Assembly: GCA_047967505.1 (NCBI GenBank)
Contig: CM106538.1
Strand: one strand, 5' to 3'
Length of the DNA: 64,000 nt
From: Dipteris shenzhenensis
Taxonomy: Eukaryota; Polypodiophyta; Polypodiopsida; Gleicheniales
The notes beneath the pieces were generated by a model, which ran no database searches, was not told where the DNA came from, and was given only the letters and a program-made list of their open reading frames with translations. Of this stretch, positions 21,494 to 31,689 are shown piece by piece (position 1 is the first letter of the stretch; each line of letters begins with the position of its first letter). A program made the translations under genes and the position numbers.

Positions 21494-23970
21494 ATGGCGT
21501 CTGATGCTCTTTCACAGATTGTCACTGAAAAGCTTGACAAGAACGACTTCCAAGCATGGAATTTTAGAATGACGAATTTTGTTAAGGGAAAAGGCTATTG
21601 GGAGTTCATTACTGAACCAGAACCATTTATTCCTAATATTCCCAATCAACAAGAGTTGCAAGGCATTTAAAGGCTGGCATGGAAGAGCCAGAAAAGTTAT
21701 GTACTGGATGTTTATTAGTATTTCAAATTCTATGATTGTGCATATTCAAGATGCAAGCACACCAAAGAGGCATGGGATACTTTGACAAAAATGTATAGCA
21801 TAAATACGCAAGCCAGGAAAATGTAGCTCAAGCAGGAGTTGCATAATGTGCAAAGAGAAAATATGAACATCAATGACTACCACATGAAGGTGAAGAAGAT
21901 TGTAGATGCACCTGCTTCTATTGGGTCGCCAGTGGAAGATGATGATTTAGTTTCTATGACCTTGAATGGTCTAGGAAAGGATTATGCATGATTTCGGACA
22001 TCCATTGCCATTCGTGAGAATTTTCCTGATTTTGAGGAGTTGATTGCTCTTCTAATTTTTGAAGAGCAGAGAAATGATGGTGCATCTTCTTCAGGAGGAA
22101 CTTCAAAAGAAGTTGTCTTCTACTCAAATGCTGGAAGAGGTAGAGGCAGAGGTAGAGCAGGCTGATTTGGAGGCCATGGCAGAAATTAGAATATGTAGCA
22201 AGTTCAAGAAAACTAGTCCTTTGGAGGAGGACGTGGTAACTTTAGAGGCAAGGGGAGCCAAAGGGGTCGTGGTGAATGGCAGAGAGGCCAAAATGCAAAC
22301 AACAATGTTGAATAGTACTACTATGGTAAAATGGGTCATATGGTTAGAGACTGCTATAAAAAGAAGAATGACATCATGATTAGAAAATTGCAACAAGGCA
22401 CTTATGCATCCTCTAGTAGATAGGGTGATGATAGAAATGAGCATCTGTTTATGGTGGAGCACATGACCAATTCTGTGACAAGTGTAGAAGAAAGCAATGA
22501 TGTGTGGTATGTTGACTCAGGTGTGTCAAACCACATGACAGGTCATGCAGAATGGATGCAGGATGCAAGGAAAATGGAAAGACTAGGATTTGTGGAGATT
22601 GGTGATGATACTGCACATCCTATTATGCAGATTGGTAAAATTCCTTTGTCTATGTAGGATGGAAAAAAGAAATACGTGTCTGATGTATTTCATGTCCCGA
22701 ATATCACCAAGAACCTAGTTTTTGTTGGTCAAATGGTTGAGCAAGGCTTGCAGGTCATGGGACCAGTGTAGTTGCAGATATTGATATCTAGCATAAACGC
22801 ATTGGTCATGTTAATGTATAGTGACTTAAATTAATTCAGGCCCAAAATATTGTTGCACGATTGCCTAAGTTCAAGGTTGCAGAAATGCATAAGGTATGTG
22901 AAGCTTGTCAATTTGGAATACAGGCAAGGAAACTATTTCCTAGACATGTTCAAGAGAGTAAGAGGCCATTGGAATTAATCCACTCTCATGTGTGGACTAC
23001 TAAAGCTGCATCTATTGTAGGTTGTCATTATTTTGTCACTTTTATTGATGACTACAACAGAAAAGTTTGGGTGTATTTTATGAAAAAGGAAAGTGAAGTG
23101 TTTGGGCATTTCAAAGCTTTTAAAGGTATGGTTGAAAAGGAAATAGGCCTATAAATAAAATGCCTAAGGTCTGATGGAGGGGGAGAGTACCTCTTAAATG
23201 AGTTTGCAAGTTTCCTACAGGAGCATGGCATAAAGTAGCAATATTCAAGCAGTCATATCCCAGAGCAAAATGGACTTGCAAAAAGGAAAAACAGGCATAT
23301 TAGAGAGGTATCTCGTGCCATGCTCAATGAAAAAAACCTGCCAGATTATTATTGGGCTGAAGCAGTTGCTACAATAGTGTCTACATAATGAATAGGACTC
23401 CCACTGTAACAATACATGGCATGACACCAGAGGAGATGTATACTGGTAGGAAATCAGATATTTCTCATTTGAAAGTTTTTCATTGCATGCTTATGTTCAT
23501 GTGCCAGATGAGTTGAGATCCAAGTTGGATCCAAAAGCTAAGAAGTGCATCTTTATTAGTTATTCTCTGTAGCAGAAAGGGTATAGATGCTATAACCCTT
23601 CTACTCGTAAGTTGCCTTGTCAAGCACAGAGGCTGAGTATAGGGGTGCAGCAATGGCTGCATGTGAGGCATCTTGGTTGCATAAGCTACTTTATGATATG
23701 CATCAATCTACAGATGGGCCAGTTGTCATTTATTATGACAACATGAGTAGGATACACTTGGCAAATAACCCAGTCTATCATGCTAGAACAAAGCACATTG
23801 AGGTGCATTATCACTATGTGCGAGAGAAGGTTCTAGTAGGTTTTATTGATCTAGTTTATGTCAGCACAGACGACCAGGTAGTTAACAAATTAATGAAAGC
23901 ATTGGGTGTAGAGAAGCTATGCAAGTTCAGAGACATGCTTGGTGTGCAAGAATTGGGATTGAGCTTGAGG
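21494..23970 (+). pseudogene. Copia-2 gag-pol, many breaks, RT deleted
   Basis: Gag starts at ATG 21494 (MASDALSQIVTEKLDKNDF) and breaks near 21665. Gag resumes in other frames to about 22380. Protease WYVDSGVSNHMTG lies near 22505-22545 (DSGA has become DSGV). Pre-integrase and zinc-binding CEACQFGIQARKLFP lie near 22890-22935, then the integrase core with ELIHSHVWTT (the first catalytic Asp is His), FIDDYNRKVW and SDGGGEYL. Near 23610, after RCYNPSTRK, the sequence jumps directly into RNase H at EAEYRGAAMAACEASW, so RT and the first half of RNase H are missing by deletion. It ends at 23951-23970 before the polypurine tract GAGGGGGAG. Confidence 0.88.
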
Positions 23971-23975
23971 GGGAG

Positions 23976-24329
23976 TGTTGAGATATCGAGCTCCACTTGT
24001 GATATGCCAGGGTGACCGTTGTGCATTAATGTCACTGACTTGTTAGTTGCAGATGCAGTTGGTACACCGCCCATGAATAATAGCTGGATGATAGCTATCT
24101 TTATGTACTCTAGCTAGTGGCTCAGTTAGTATGCCACTTTAGCTAACTGAGTTTGGTTTGAGACCCACATATAGGATTTACCTATTCTTTTGTACTTAAG
24201 AGTTCTTTTATCTTTCACAACTAAGAAGAGGAAAATTGTTTTCACCCTCCACCTTTGCGTATATCCCCCCATTGTGTATGTGAGAAAGATGCAAGTGAGA
24301 CTCCTTCCTTCTCTTCCACTCTCTTCACG
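23976..24329 (+). mobile_element. 3' LTR of Copia-2
   Basis: It begins TGTTGAGATATC after the polypurine tract and ends CTCTTCACG, where the expected terminal A is G. The target duplication AGGGG follows at 24330-24334. Confidence 0.87.
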
Positions 24330-24334
24330 AGGGG

Positions 24335-24540
24335 GAGGGGGGGCTATGAAGGTTCTTTTACTAGCATACGTCGTATAGCATGATATCAATAGGGGGAGAA
24401 GTATTTGGGCAATGCTAGAACTTTCATCCAGTAATTATAGATTCAGACTTCAACTAATTCAATAGTAAATCTACTTGTAAATATAGGTACCAAAAGTACA
24501 TCTCAAGAGTTAGGGTGAGGGGTGTTATGAAAGTTTTTTT
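24335..24540. repeat. End of direct repeat copy 1 and full copy 2
   Basis: 24335-24371 ('ggctatgaaggttctttta') matches 24526-24560 ('gtgttatgaaagttttttta'). 24372-24520 matches copy 1 at 20447-20580. So two tandem units exist, the first split by Copia-2. Content is non-coding. Confidence 0.65.
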
Positions 24541-25613
24541 ATTAGGGCATGTTATCTTTGTCTCTTACTTTTTATAGGAATGCAGCAGTTCCAAGCGTAG
24601 CAGGTTTAAGTGGATGTAACAAGTATTGAAGATGCTATAGTAGGTAAGTAATGACAGTTGTAACAATGGTGATGTTGTAGCTACCATTGAAGAGTTGCAA
24701 TAATAATGTACGAAGGAAGGTTCATTACTATCTTGTGAGTATGCGTAGTAGTCTCAATTTAAAGTTTTGAATAAAGAGAGTCATGCACTTAATAAGATAA
24801 GAACAAATAGCAACACATAATCAACATTATTCGAATGATCAGAATACATTATGTGTTATGGATGATCACTTATAAACAAAGCAAGGAAAAACTTAATCTC
24901 TTTGTAAATGCAAGGAAGATGTGCTCGTGAAGCAACAAACTTCTATTAGTATGTTTGAAGGATGAGTACTCTCAAAATATAATGGCGTTAATGGGTAATG
25001 ATAGGAATGTGACATGTACTAAATGAACATAGGTTAAGTAAAGTGTGATTACCTTTTTTGAATTAAGAAGTCATGACTTTATACAAGGATAAATTACATA
25101 ATGCAAAATGGGTAGTCACCTAAAAAGGAGATAATATGTACAAGTATTTTCTATGTATAACTTTTTCTTTTTTTTTAATTGTAGGTAAAGCGTATTTATT
25201 GAGGGGGACATTAAGAGATAGGTCTTCCTTACTTAATGATGAAAACAAATTGAAACTATGTAGCAGTAGGGTGCTACTGTGTTACAGAATAAAGAAGCTG
25301 ATAATCTTGTGCTTACAATGGACAAAAACCTCTAGAACTGATGAGCTTGAACTATGAATGAAATGTACAGAAACTAAACAACATCAGGCTACTACTATGC
25401 TACAAATGAATGAAGCTGACAATTTTGCATTGTACAGTGCGGGGACATTAAGAAATTTGATGGCTTTGGACTTTGAAAAACAACAAAAGAGTGACGAACA
25501 ACTACCAACTATGTTGCAGGTTTCACACATGCTCGATCAACTGCTCAAGCAGCATTACCCCTCAAAAGAATGAAGCCTACAACTAGACCATGCATATTAA
25601 CCAGGAACATTCA
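24541..25613. other. No clear gene; short frames near 25136-25573
   Basis: Two plus frames (25136-25357 and 25358-25573) abut. They contain partly repeated wording: 'gtgctactgtgttacagaataaagaagctgata' resembles 'gctactactatgctacaaatgaatgaagctgaca'. The products have no recognised domain. They may be remains of a low-copy gene or chance frames. Confidence 0.35.
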
Positions 25614-25800
25614 TTCGATCCTCTGATCGAATAATTTTGATTTCAGGAACTGTGTGTTATCTTCAAGAAGTTCTATGAATGGGCGAGGCAAATCTAAGAC
25701 CTTGTCCAACCATGTATTCTTTAGTACAACCACTATTCTTGTGCCATCTAAACTTTTGATCACTAATATATCCCTTGACTTTAGAGATATTCTATAGAAT
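25614..25800 (-). pseudogene. Coherent 60-residue frame without ATG, unrecognised
   Basis: On the minus strand one frame reads without a stop through RISLKSRDILVIKSLDG, TRIVVVLKNTWLDKVLDLP and a charged tail ending FDQRIE-stop. Composition is protein-like. There is no start codon and an upstream stop. It might be the distal part of the RPA-like relic at 26326-26840, which lies upstream on the same strand. Confidence 0.25.
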
Positions 25801-26325
25801 GGTGATTCGATCGCATGTTAGACGACAAGTTATGATGTTTTCCTTCGAGATCTTTCCCTTTTTGTAAAAAGAGCATAGAGGCTCGTATTGGGTCAAGTTC
25901 AGCCCTGTGATAGTAAGAACACCACTTATCTATAAGCAGAATGTAGCAAGTGTCAACTAAAAATAAAATGTACCTTGTTTTAAAATTAAATCACAGCATT
26001 CTGCAGGCACTGAACGTTACTTGATTTTCATACCCAATTTGCTAGATGTGTTGATGAAAGGCTCGAGCAAGTTTTGTTGAGATCAATGGAACTCGAGCAG
26101 GTGCCAAGATAGTCAATTATAGCATGTTCAATGCAAGTGGCTGACTATTTTTCTTAGCTCCTACATTTCTTAGAATGAAATGGTAGAAGTCAATCATCTT
26201 GTACCTATCCCTGATCTTTACGTAATCTGAGCGCTGATTGTTTGAAAAGTCAACTGCAATGGTGGTATAAGCAAAACTTTCTTACTCTAGTAGCAAAAGG
26301 TTCATTGTAATTGATGTTTCGCATC

Positions 26326-26840
26326 TCATTCAAGATTTAACAATTCACAATGGCACTTTACCGCCGTTATGAGGTCATCCACATTTTTACCATCGTCAAC
26401 GATTATCTCATCCATTAGGTGCATTGAGCTCCCAAGCTTGATTATTATCACTACGACTATAGTCAATGGCACAAGTAGTTGGCTTGCTCTTTGTTCATTA
26501 GGCCCTTGTAGTCTTCTTTGTACGTGTAAATAGTAATTGTTGGAACAACTATTGGTTTGACTGTAAATGTTTCGGAACATTTGACCCTAGTCGAAGGATT
26601 GAAAACCAAAGTATAATCGGATGTTCCTTTGTCATTTTGGGTGTTTCTGCTACAAACTAAAAAATTTGTAACCTTTATGAAATCTCCGATATTCAATGTC
26701 TTGATCAAGTTTGTAGAATAGATCTTGCCTATTTTGAGAGTAATACAACCATCCCCCTCTCTATTGGTAAAATCTAATTTCAAGGTCTTTGGATACTTGA
26801 CATTTGGTAAGGGCCCAGTCCCATATTTATTCAATACTTA
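26326..26840 (-). pseudogene. RPA1-like OB-fold fragment (possible)
   Basis: The frame 26834-26463 contains IGKIYSTNLIKTLNIGDFIK, TNFLVCSRNTQN and DYTLVFNPSTRVKCSE. This matches the rhythm of the first DNA-binding OB fold of replication protein A large subunits (fy..i..gkvY.is...v..n.....DYe..f...T.v). A frameshift leads into 26580-26326. RPA-like proteins bind single-stranded DNA; plant copies are sometimes carried by Helitrons or MULE elements. No complete gene is seen, and the assignment is by pattern only. Confidence 0.35.
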
Positions 26841-27671
26841 TCTCTCAAATATGCCATTCTTAACAGATAAATCTACTTTGTGAATGAGCAAATATCTTTC
26901 ACCAAGTGAGTACTCGCTCTCAACACTCACTCAATATGAGCACTCTGTGGTCAAGGTGTGGTAAGACCTCTCTTCTTGGGGGAATTCTAGCTTCACCCAT
27001 TTCTCGTCTCTATAAGCTGCTTCATCAAAGAATCTCTTCACAGTTGTCTTCTCAATAGTCGCAAAATTGCACAACTCGATGATTCCATGTTGGAATCATC
27101 AAGGATATGATTGCCTTATCCCGGGTGTAATAATTGCTTGAATATGAAACAATCATATTTATCGTGACAACTTTAGTACATCGCAACAATTATGAAATAT
27201 TGAATGTGGAGTCTACTATAGTTATTTCATTGTGTGCTCTCTTGTTTAGGACTTAAAGAGATATATTTCACATGATGGCATCGTAAATTTAGAACGTGTG
27301 ACAAGCAAATTTGAACGATGAATACAATAGCAAATATCCATTGCACATAATGTTAAGGCTACTCTATAGTAGCTACATCCCATGGCGGGAAGGTAGTAAT
27401 GGTGGTTTGAATGAACACTATGGTCTAAGACCTCTCTAACCTTATGTAGTGCAAAATGGTAATTCCAACATCACCATGTGATTCGAAGAGTGCCGCTACC
27501 CATCCAATAATTCCAGGGGTCAAAAACTTTGCAATAGAATGTAATTCATTAGAACATTTAAGCTTCGATATTTCCACTTCTAGATTAACATGCTATACTT
27601 CTCATAATTTTCCAATGCTCAATTAAACAAAGTAATACTTGATGACTGCAAATGTTACAATATAAGGAAGG
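26841..27671. other. No gene recognised
   Basis: AT-rich sequence with short frames only. No repeats beyond simple runs were noticed. Confidence 0.5.
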
Positions 27672-27835
27672 TGATAGCAGAAGTGAGAGAGGGAGAGAGA
27701 AAGGAGTGCACATGATATAGCTACCTATACACTAAGTTGTATTGATGAAGATATACATGTGAGCCCCTCAGGGTTAGGGTTAGGGTTTGCCTCTAATGCC
27801 CTAGAGGTATGGTGCGATTTTCACCATCCTCAACA
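27672..27835 (-). mobile_element. Candidate short 3' LTR (164 bp, minus)
   Basis: On the minus strand it begins TGTTGAGGATGG, directly after a purine run AGAGGGGG, and ends CTTCTGCTATCA. The TG...CA ends and the adjoining polypurine tract fit a 3' LTR. It includes CCCTAACCCTAACCCT, a telomere-like run, at about 27769-27787. No partner LTR is present to the right, where the G1 element begins, so this is unconfirmed. Confidence 0.5.
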
Positions 27836-29386
27836 CCCCCTCTTATATTGCACTAGGTAAGTAGAGGGTGCATGTACAAGACCTTTTTGTGGATTTTGTT
27901 TGGTGCATATGATAGCATCCAAAACACAAAACAAAACTGAGAAGAAATTGTGCATGTGTGAGCATATTGACTACGTAGCAAAAGCCTGTACAATGAGTAC
28001 AACTTACATGATCCTATACATAACATGGATTTCCCCCTCTTAAGTTGTGGGTCATCCTTTGCCTTTAGGAATGAAACTCAGAAGATAGGCCAAAGGGAAG
28101 AGGAAGGATATATGCAAAAAATAAATTCCACCTGGCTGGTCGATTGAAAGATGACTGCATGGAGTATGTGTGTATGGCTATGTGCTAAACATGTCAAAGC
28201 TGAGCATGTCATGTGTCGCCATGGACTATGAAGCTACTCTGTAGAAGAGGCATCTATCTAGATGTAAATCTAGTCGATGTAGTGATGGAGAAAGAATCCG
28301 ATAGGTTGTGACATGCGAGAGTATCACCAACCCAAAAGAACTGACAACAATCATGTGTGGGGTATGCTGCAATAGAGCAATCTCTTTTGTATGATGTGGG
28401 ATCGAAGAAGACCGGATAGTCAGTGTGGATAGAGTGGTTCAGGGGCTGAAAATATGGGGTTGAAGGTGTAGGTGTGATACTCTGCTCTGCTGAAGAAGAG
28501 GCTCGTAAAACTGACAAGGTATGCTGGCCTATCAAACCTGTGTGTTCAACTATCATGAGCTGAAGGTTGTCTGGTGTGTGCATGGCAAAACATCCATCGA
28601 CATGGGATGTAGCATTTGTGTAAGGCTCAACAAGAAGGAGTTGATAGTAAGAAGGCATGGAAGCCTAAAATATCATTGAAAAAGGATAAGTTATCCCTGA
28701 ATGCTGATGAAGGGATCGATTTGTAGTTGTGGATCCAGCCACTGATCTACATCAAGTATGGACTGTATATGATAACCATAAGTGCATGCTAAAACATTGA
28801 GTATCCCCAGGTTGCACTATGGATGAACCTAATAATGTCCACTACATTGATGCATAAGTATCCTCATGTGTAGGAATGATCTACTAATTGGAGGTGGTGG
28901 TGATCACTAGATCCAAGGATGCAACGTGGCATGACTGAGCCGATGCTGGAATGTCCTGAAGATTGATGTACTGACTTGTACTACTGATGGAAATTGTGCC
29001 CGAAGTATGCTCCACGGTAGAGGAGAAAGCATCAGGGATCGATGCTAGAATGAAATTAGATGAGGACCTGAATGCACTATAGCATGTAGCTCTACATGCG
29101 GCTGGAGAGTGCTTCGTACTGAGGACTTACCTCTATTGAATAACTACATCTCCTATTATGTATCTGCATCTGTGGCAAAGGATGGAGTCGGATCCATACA
29201 TGAAAGTGATGGTTGTACATCATGGGAATCAAGCTGTGCTAATGTAGATGAGACTACCTCATGTTGAGAAAGGTAGATCTGAGATACTCAGCATGTAGAG
29301 CATGATTAGTGATCATCTTTGCTTTTTGGATCACCGTAAAATTCCCCCTGGATCAAAAGGTATGGCTCCCAAAAGCATGGCCAATT
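27836..29386. other. Probable interior of the same minus-strand element; no gene recognised
   Basis: A 134-aa minus frame (28658-28254) with many Ser, Thr and His has no recognised motif. Sequence is otherwise low in coding signal. It ends where the G1 LTR array begins. The first 110 bases expected of the G1 5' LTR are not found here, so a deletion or rearrangement lies at the junction. Confidence 0.35.
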
Positions 29387-29600
29387 TACATGCAAGTTCT
29401 ACATGCAACTCTTACATGCGAGTTCTACATGTAACTCCTACACGCATGTTCTACATGCAACTCCTACATGCGAGTTCTACATGCAACTCCTACATGCAAG
29501 TTCTACATGCAAGTCCTACATGCAAGTCCTACATGCAAGTTCTACATGTGAGTTCTACCTGCAACTCCTACATGCAACTTGTAACTTCTACATGCAAAGA
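29387..29600 (+). repeat. 13-bp tandem array with CATGCA (RY-type) cores
   Basis: About 15 head-to-tail units of consensus tacatgcaa(g/c)t(t/c)c, with about 10 exact CATGCA hexamers. Because 13 is not a multiple of 3 and the unit lacks stops, long Cys/His/Ser-rich frames appear in several phases; these are not genes. The array ends about 60 bases before the TATA box. Confidence 0.9.
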
Positions 29601-29649
29601 GAGAATGTCTTACAATTCCTATATGTAGAGAGAGAAGCTCTCCAACTTG

Positions 29650-29657
29650 TATAAATA
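29650..29657 (+). promoter_or_regulatory. TATA box of the G1 5' LTR
   Basis: TATAAATA, conserved at the same place in the 3' LTR (47834-47841) and in the minus copy (6016-6023). Transcription would be expected to start about 30 bases downstream, near 29685. Confidence 0.75.
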
Positions 29658-29789
29658 CCCCATAATGAAATGAAGCCCACACTCTTTGGGGCATTGTGTT
29701 GAGATTTACTTTGGTATTCCAAGCAATTGTCTCAAGTGTCCATGCTTCCTTGCACTCCACATCCAAAAGCATGTCCTACTCCTCCTCCC

Positions 29790-29955
29790 CTTCCCTCCAA
29801 CCTTGCAACCTATCCTCTCCCTCTTCTCCTCCCTCCTCCTCCTCCCTTCTCCTCCTCCTCCTCCCTCCTCCTCCCTCCTCCTCCTCCCTCCTCCTCCCTT
29901 CTCCTCCCTCCTCCTCCTCTCTCCTCCTCCCTTCTCCTCCCTCCTCCACCCTCCT
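29790..29955. repeat. CTCC-rich pyrimidine tract (GGA/GGAG repeats on the minus strand)
   Basis: An almost pure C/T run of ctcctcctccc units lies within the transcribed part of the LTR. The opposite strand is a dense GGA/GGAG array capable of forming G-quadruplexes. Proline- and serine-rich frames here are artefacts of the repeat. A matching tract is at about 48010-48140. Confidence 0.85.
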
Positions 29956-30074
29956 TCTCTCTCTTATTTCTCCCATGCTCTTACACCTTCTTCCTCTCCC
30001 ACTCCTATGCTCCCCCTAAACCCTTAGTTCCTTAACCCTTAACCTCCATGATCTATGAGGGAGATGAGTTCTCC

Positions 30075-30290
30075 ACCATGTCCTCTACCCTAAACCTTGG
30101 ATCCTCCTTCTAACCCTAGAACTTCTTCTAAACCTTGGAACCTCCTTCTAAACTCTGGAACCTCCTTTTAAACCTTAGAACCTCCTTTTAAACCTTGGAA
30201 CCTCCTTCTAGACTATGGAACCTCCTTCTAAATCTTGGAATCTCCTTCCAAACCTGGAACCTTCTTCTAAACCCTGAACGTCCCTCTAAC
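30075..30290. repeat. 20-bp tandem repeat, consensus ctaaaccttggaacctcctt
   Basis: About nine to ten imperfect copies occur in the 3' part of the LTR. The 3' LTR has the same array at about 48260-48475. Non-coding. Confidence 0.85.
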
Positions 30291-30563
30291 CCTTAAAATC
30301 CTCCTAAGCCTTGCAACCCCCAATGAAGGCGAAAGCCTTCATTACCTCAACCATGATGATACACATTCTTTTTACACATGCATCCACTATTTGCTTACCA
30401 CATTTAAGCCTACGTCTCTCACCGGAATACAACTTGAGGTCCTAACCTACACATATATTACAAATGACAACCCCTATATTCATGTAGGTGACAAAAAGCC
30501 CCAGAATCCTATATATTGAGAAAACCTTGCTCTTTCTATAGAAGCCATGGGAAAGAGCCAACA

Positions 30564-30583
30564 TTTAGTGCCGCTGTCGGGGA
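30564..30583 (+). promoter_or_regulatory. Primer binding site of G1, tRNA-Asp type
   Basis: TAGTGCCGCTGTCGGGGA (30566-30583) matches the Athila/Tat primer site TGGCGCCGTTGCCGGGGA at 14 of 18 positions. All four differences are transitions, as expected of decay. Confidence 0.65.
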
Positions 30584-31461
30584 GACTAGCATCTCAAGTA
30601 ATGAGTAAACATACGCAAGTATGTGTAAAAAACAAACTACTTCAAACTTTCATGAACATATCACTCAAGAGCTAGGAGAGCTAAATTTTTTCCGACTCAA
30701 GTTATAAAAAAAAAGATAATTCCTAGCTGAAACTCTTCATTACCAGTTTAGGAAAATGCATGTTTTCTGAAAAAATAGCACCTTAAGGAATAAATCAGAC
30801 CATGTGATGGTTGTCAAAGTGTAGAGCTTGAAATTCTGAACACGTTTTCTTTTTATGGAAGCACATTCTGACACAACCACCAAAAGTTATGAGCAATCAA
30901 TGATTAAAGGTTCTAAATGCCATGATACAAAAGAAAAATTAAACCCACCTCCCTAGCCAAACGTGGACAAATTCAAAGCTGCACATGTATTTGATTACTC
31001 AAACATAGACAAATTCAAAGGTGCACATGTGTTTGACTAAATCCATAGCTCCCCCTCCTTCCCTATAAAAAGGCACCCATCCCTCTCATACTTTTTCATT
31101 TCCGAGCCCTACGCAAGACACTCCTCCCTCTCCATCAACCACCACCCTACTCCCATCCTCACATGGTGAGGTACTTTGAGCCCATCTCGCAGCGATAACC
31201 TAGCCATCCACCCACCGTCCATTCATCCTCAACAATCCCATTACATCGAGAAAGACTTGGAGAGCATTCAAGTGACCATCTCTTCCTCCCTTTGGATTTT
31301 CGTCAAAGTTTTCCGTCCGTCAAGTTTTTTTCCCCCTCCCCCTCCACCCTCCCTTCCACCACCACCCCCTCCCCCTCCACCATTCCCCCTCCACTACCAT
31401 TCCCTCCACCCCCCACCCCCTCCACCTCCCTCTCTCCACCACCCCCGTCCACCCTCCACCC
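30584..31461 (+). mobile_element. G1 untranslated leader, first part
   Basis: This stretch runs from the primer site to the Copia-3 insertion. It ends in a C-rich tract (about 31327-31461: cccctccacc units) that resumes at 37374-37430 beyond Copia-3. It has no coding signal; proline-rich frames come from the tract. Confidence 0.7.
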
Positions 31462-31680
31462 TATTAAGAAAAACAAGAAGAGAGATATAGGAAGCAACCA
31501 GGAGGGAGCAACGGTCTCCTCCACAATCAAATCATATTCACCCCACACAATACAATTGAACACTACTAAGGTCACACCCATACATAGTAGATAAGAACTA
31601 ACTATGGTTGAGTCAGTGTGACTCACCTTATTCACCTACTCACACAACATGAACAATAACAGAGAGCTTGATTCCCAACA
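31462..31680 (-). mobile_element. 3' LTR of Copia-3 (219 bp, minus)
   Basis: It is the same length as the 5' LTR at 37150-37368, with about 10 differences (4.6%). On the minus strand it begins TGTTGGGAATC and ends CTTAATA; the last two bases are TA rather than CA in both copies. The polypurine tract GAGGGGGAG lies at 31681-31689 on the minus strand. Flanks are caccc (31457-31461) and cacac (37369-37373), a near but not exact target duplication. Confidence 0.9.
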
Positions 31681-31689
31681 CTCCCCCTC

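Larger units (their letters stand above)
29387..30563 (+). mobile_element. 5' LTR of gypsy element G1 (5' end truncated)
   Basis: In order it carries a 13-bp repeat array (29387-29600), TATA box TATAAATA (29650-29657), a conserved block 'ggggcattgtgttgag', a CTCC-rich tract (about 29790-29955), a 20-bp tandem repeat (about 30075-30290) and the end GGGAAAGAGCCAACA. The 3' LTR at 47381-48745 has the same plan. The first 110 bases of U3 present in the 3' LTR are missing here. A primer site follows directly. Confidence 0.85.

Noticed and set aside
28254-28658. 134-aa minus frame as a host gene
   Set aside because: No recognised motif, lies inside the probable interior of a retroelement, and has no supporting neighbours.
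29302-29654. Cys/His/Ser-rich repetitive proteins (LHASSTCNSYMQ type), also at 47495-47768
   Set aside because: They are translations of a 13-bp tandem array that is open in several phases at once; the array sits in an LTR promoter.
29686-30035. Proline/serine-rich proteins in the CTCC tract, also at 47880-48293 and 31176-31594
   Set aside because: Three overlapping frames all stay open because the tract lacks stop codons; no start context or domain, and it lies inside an LTR or leader.
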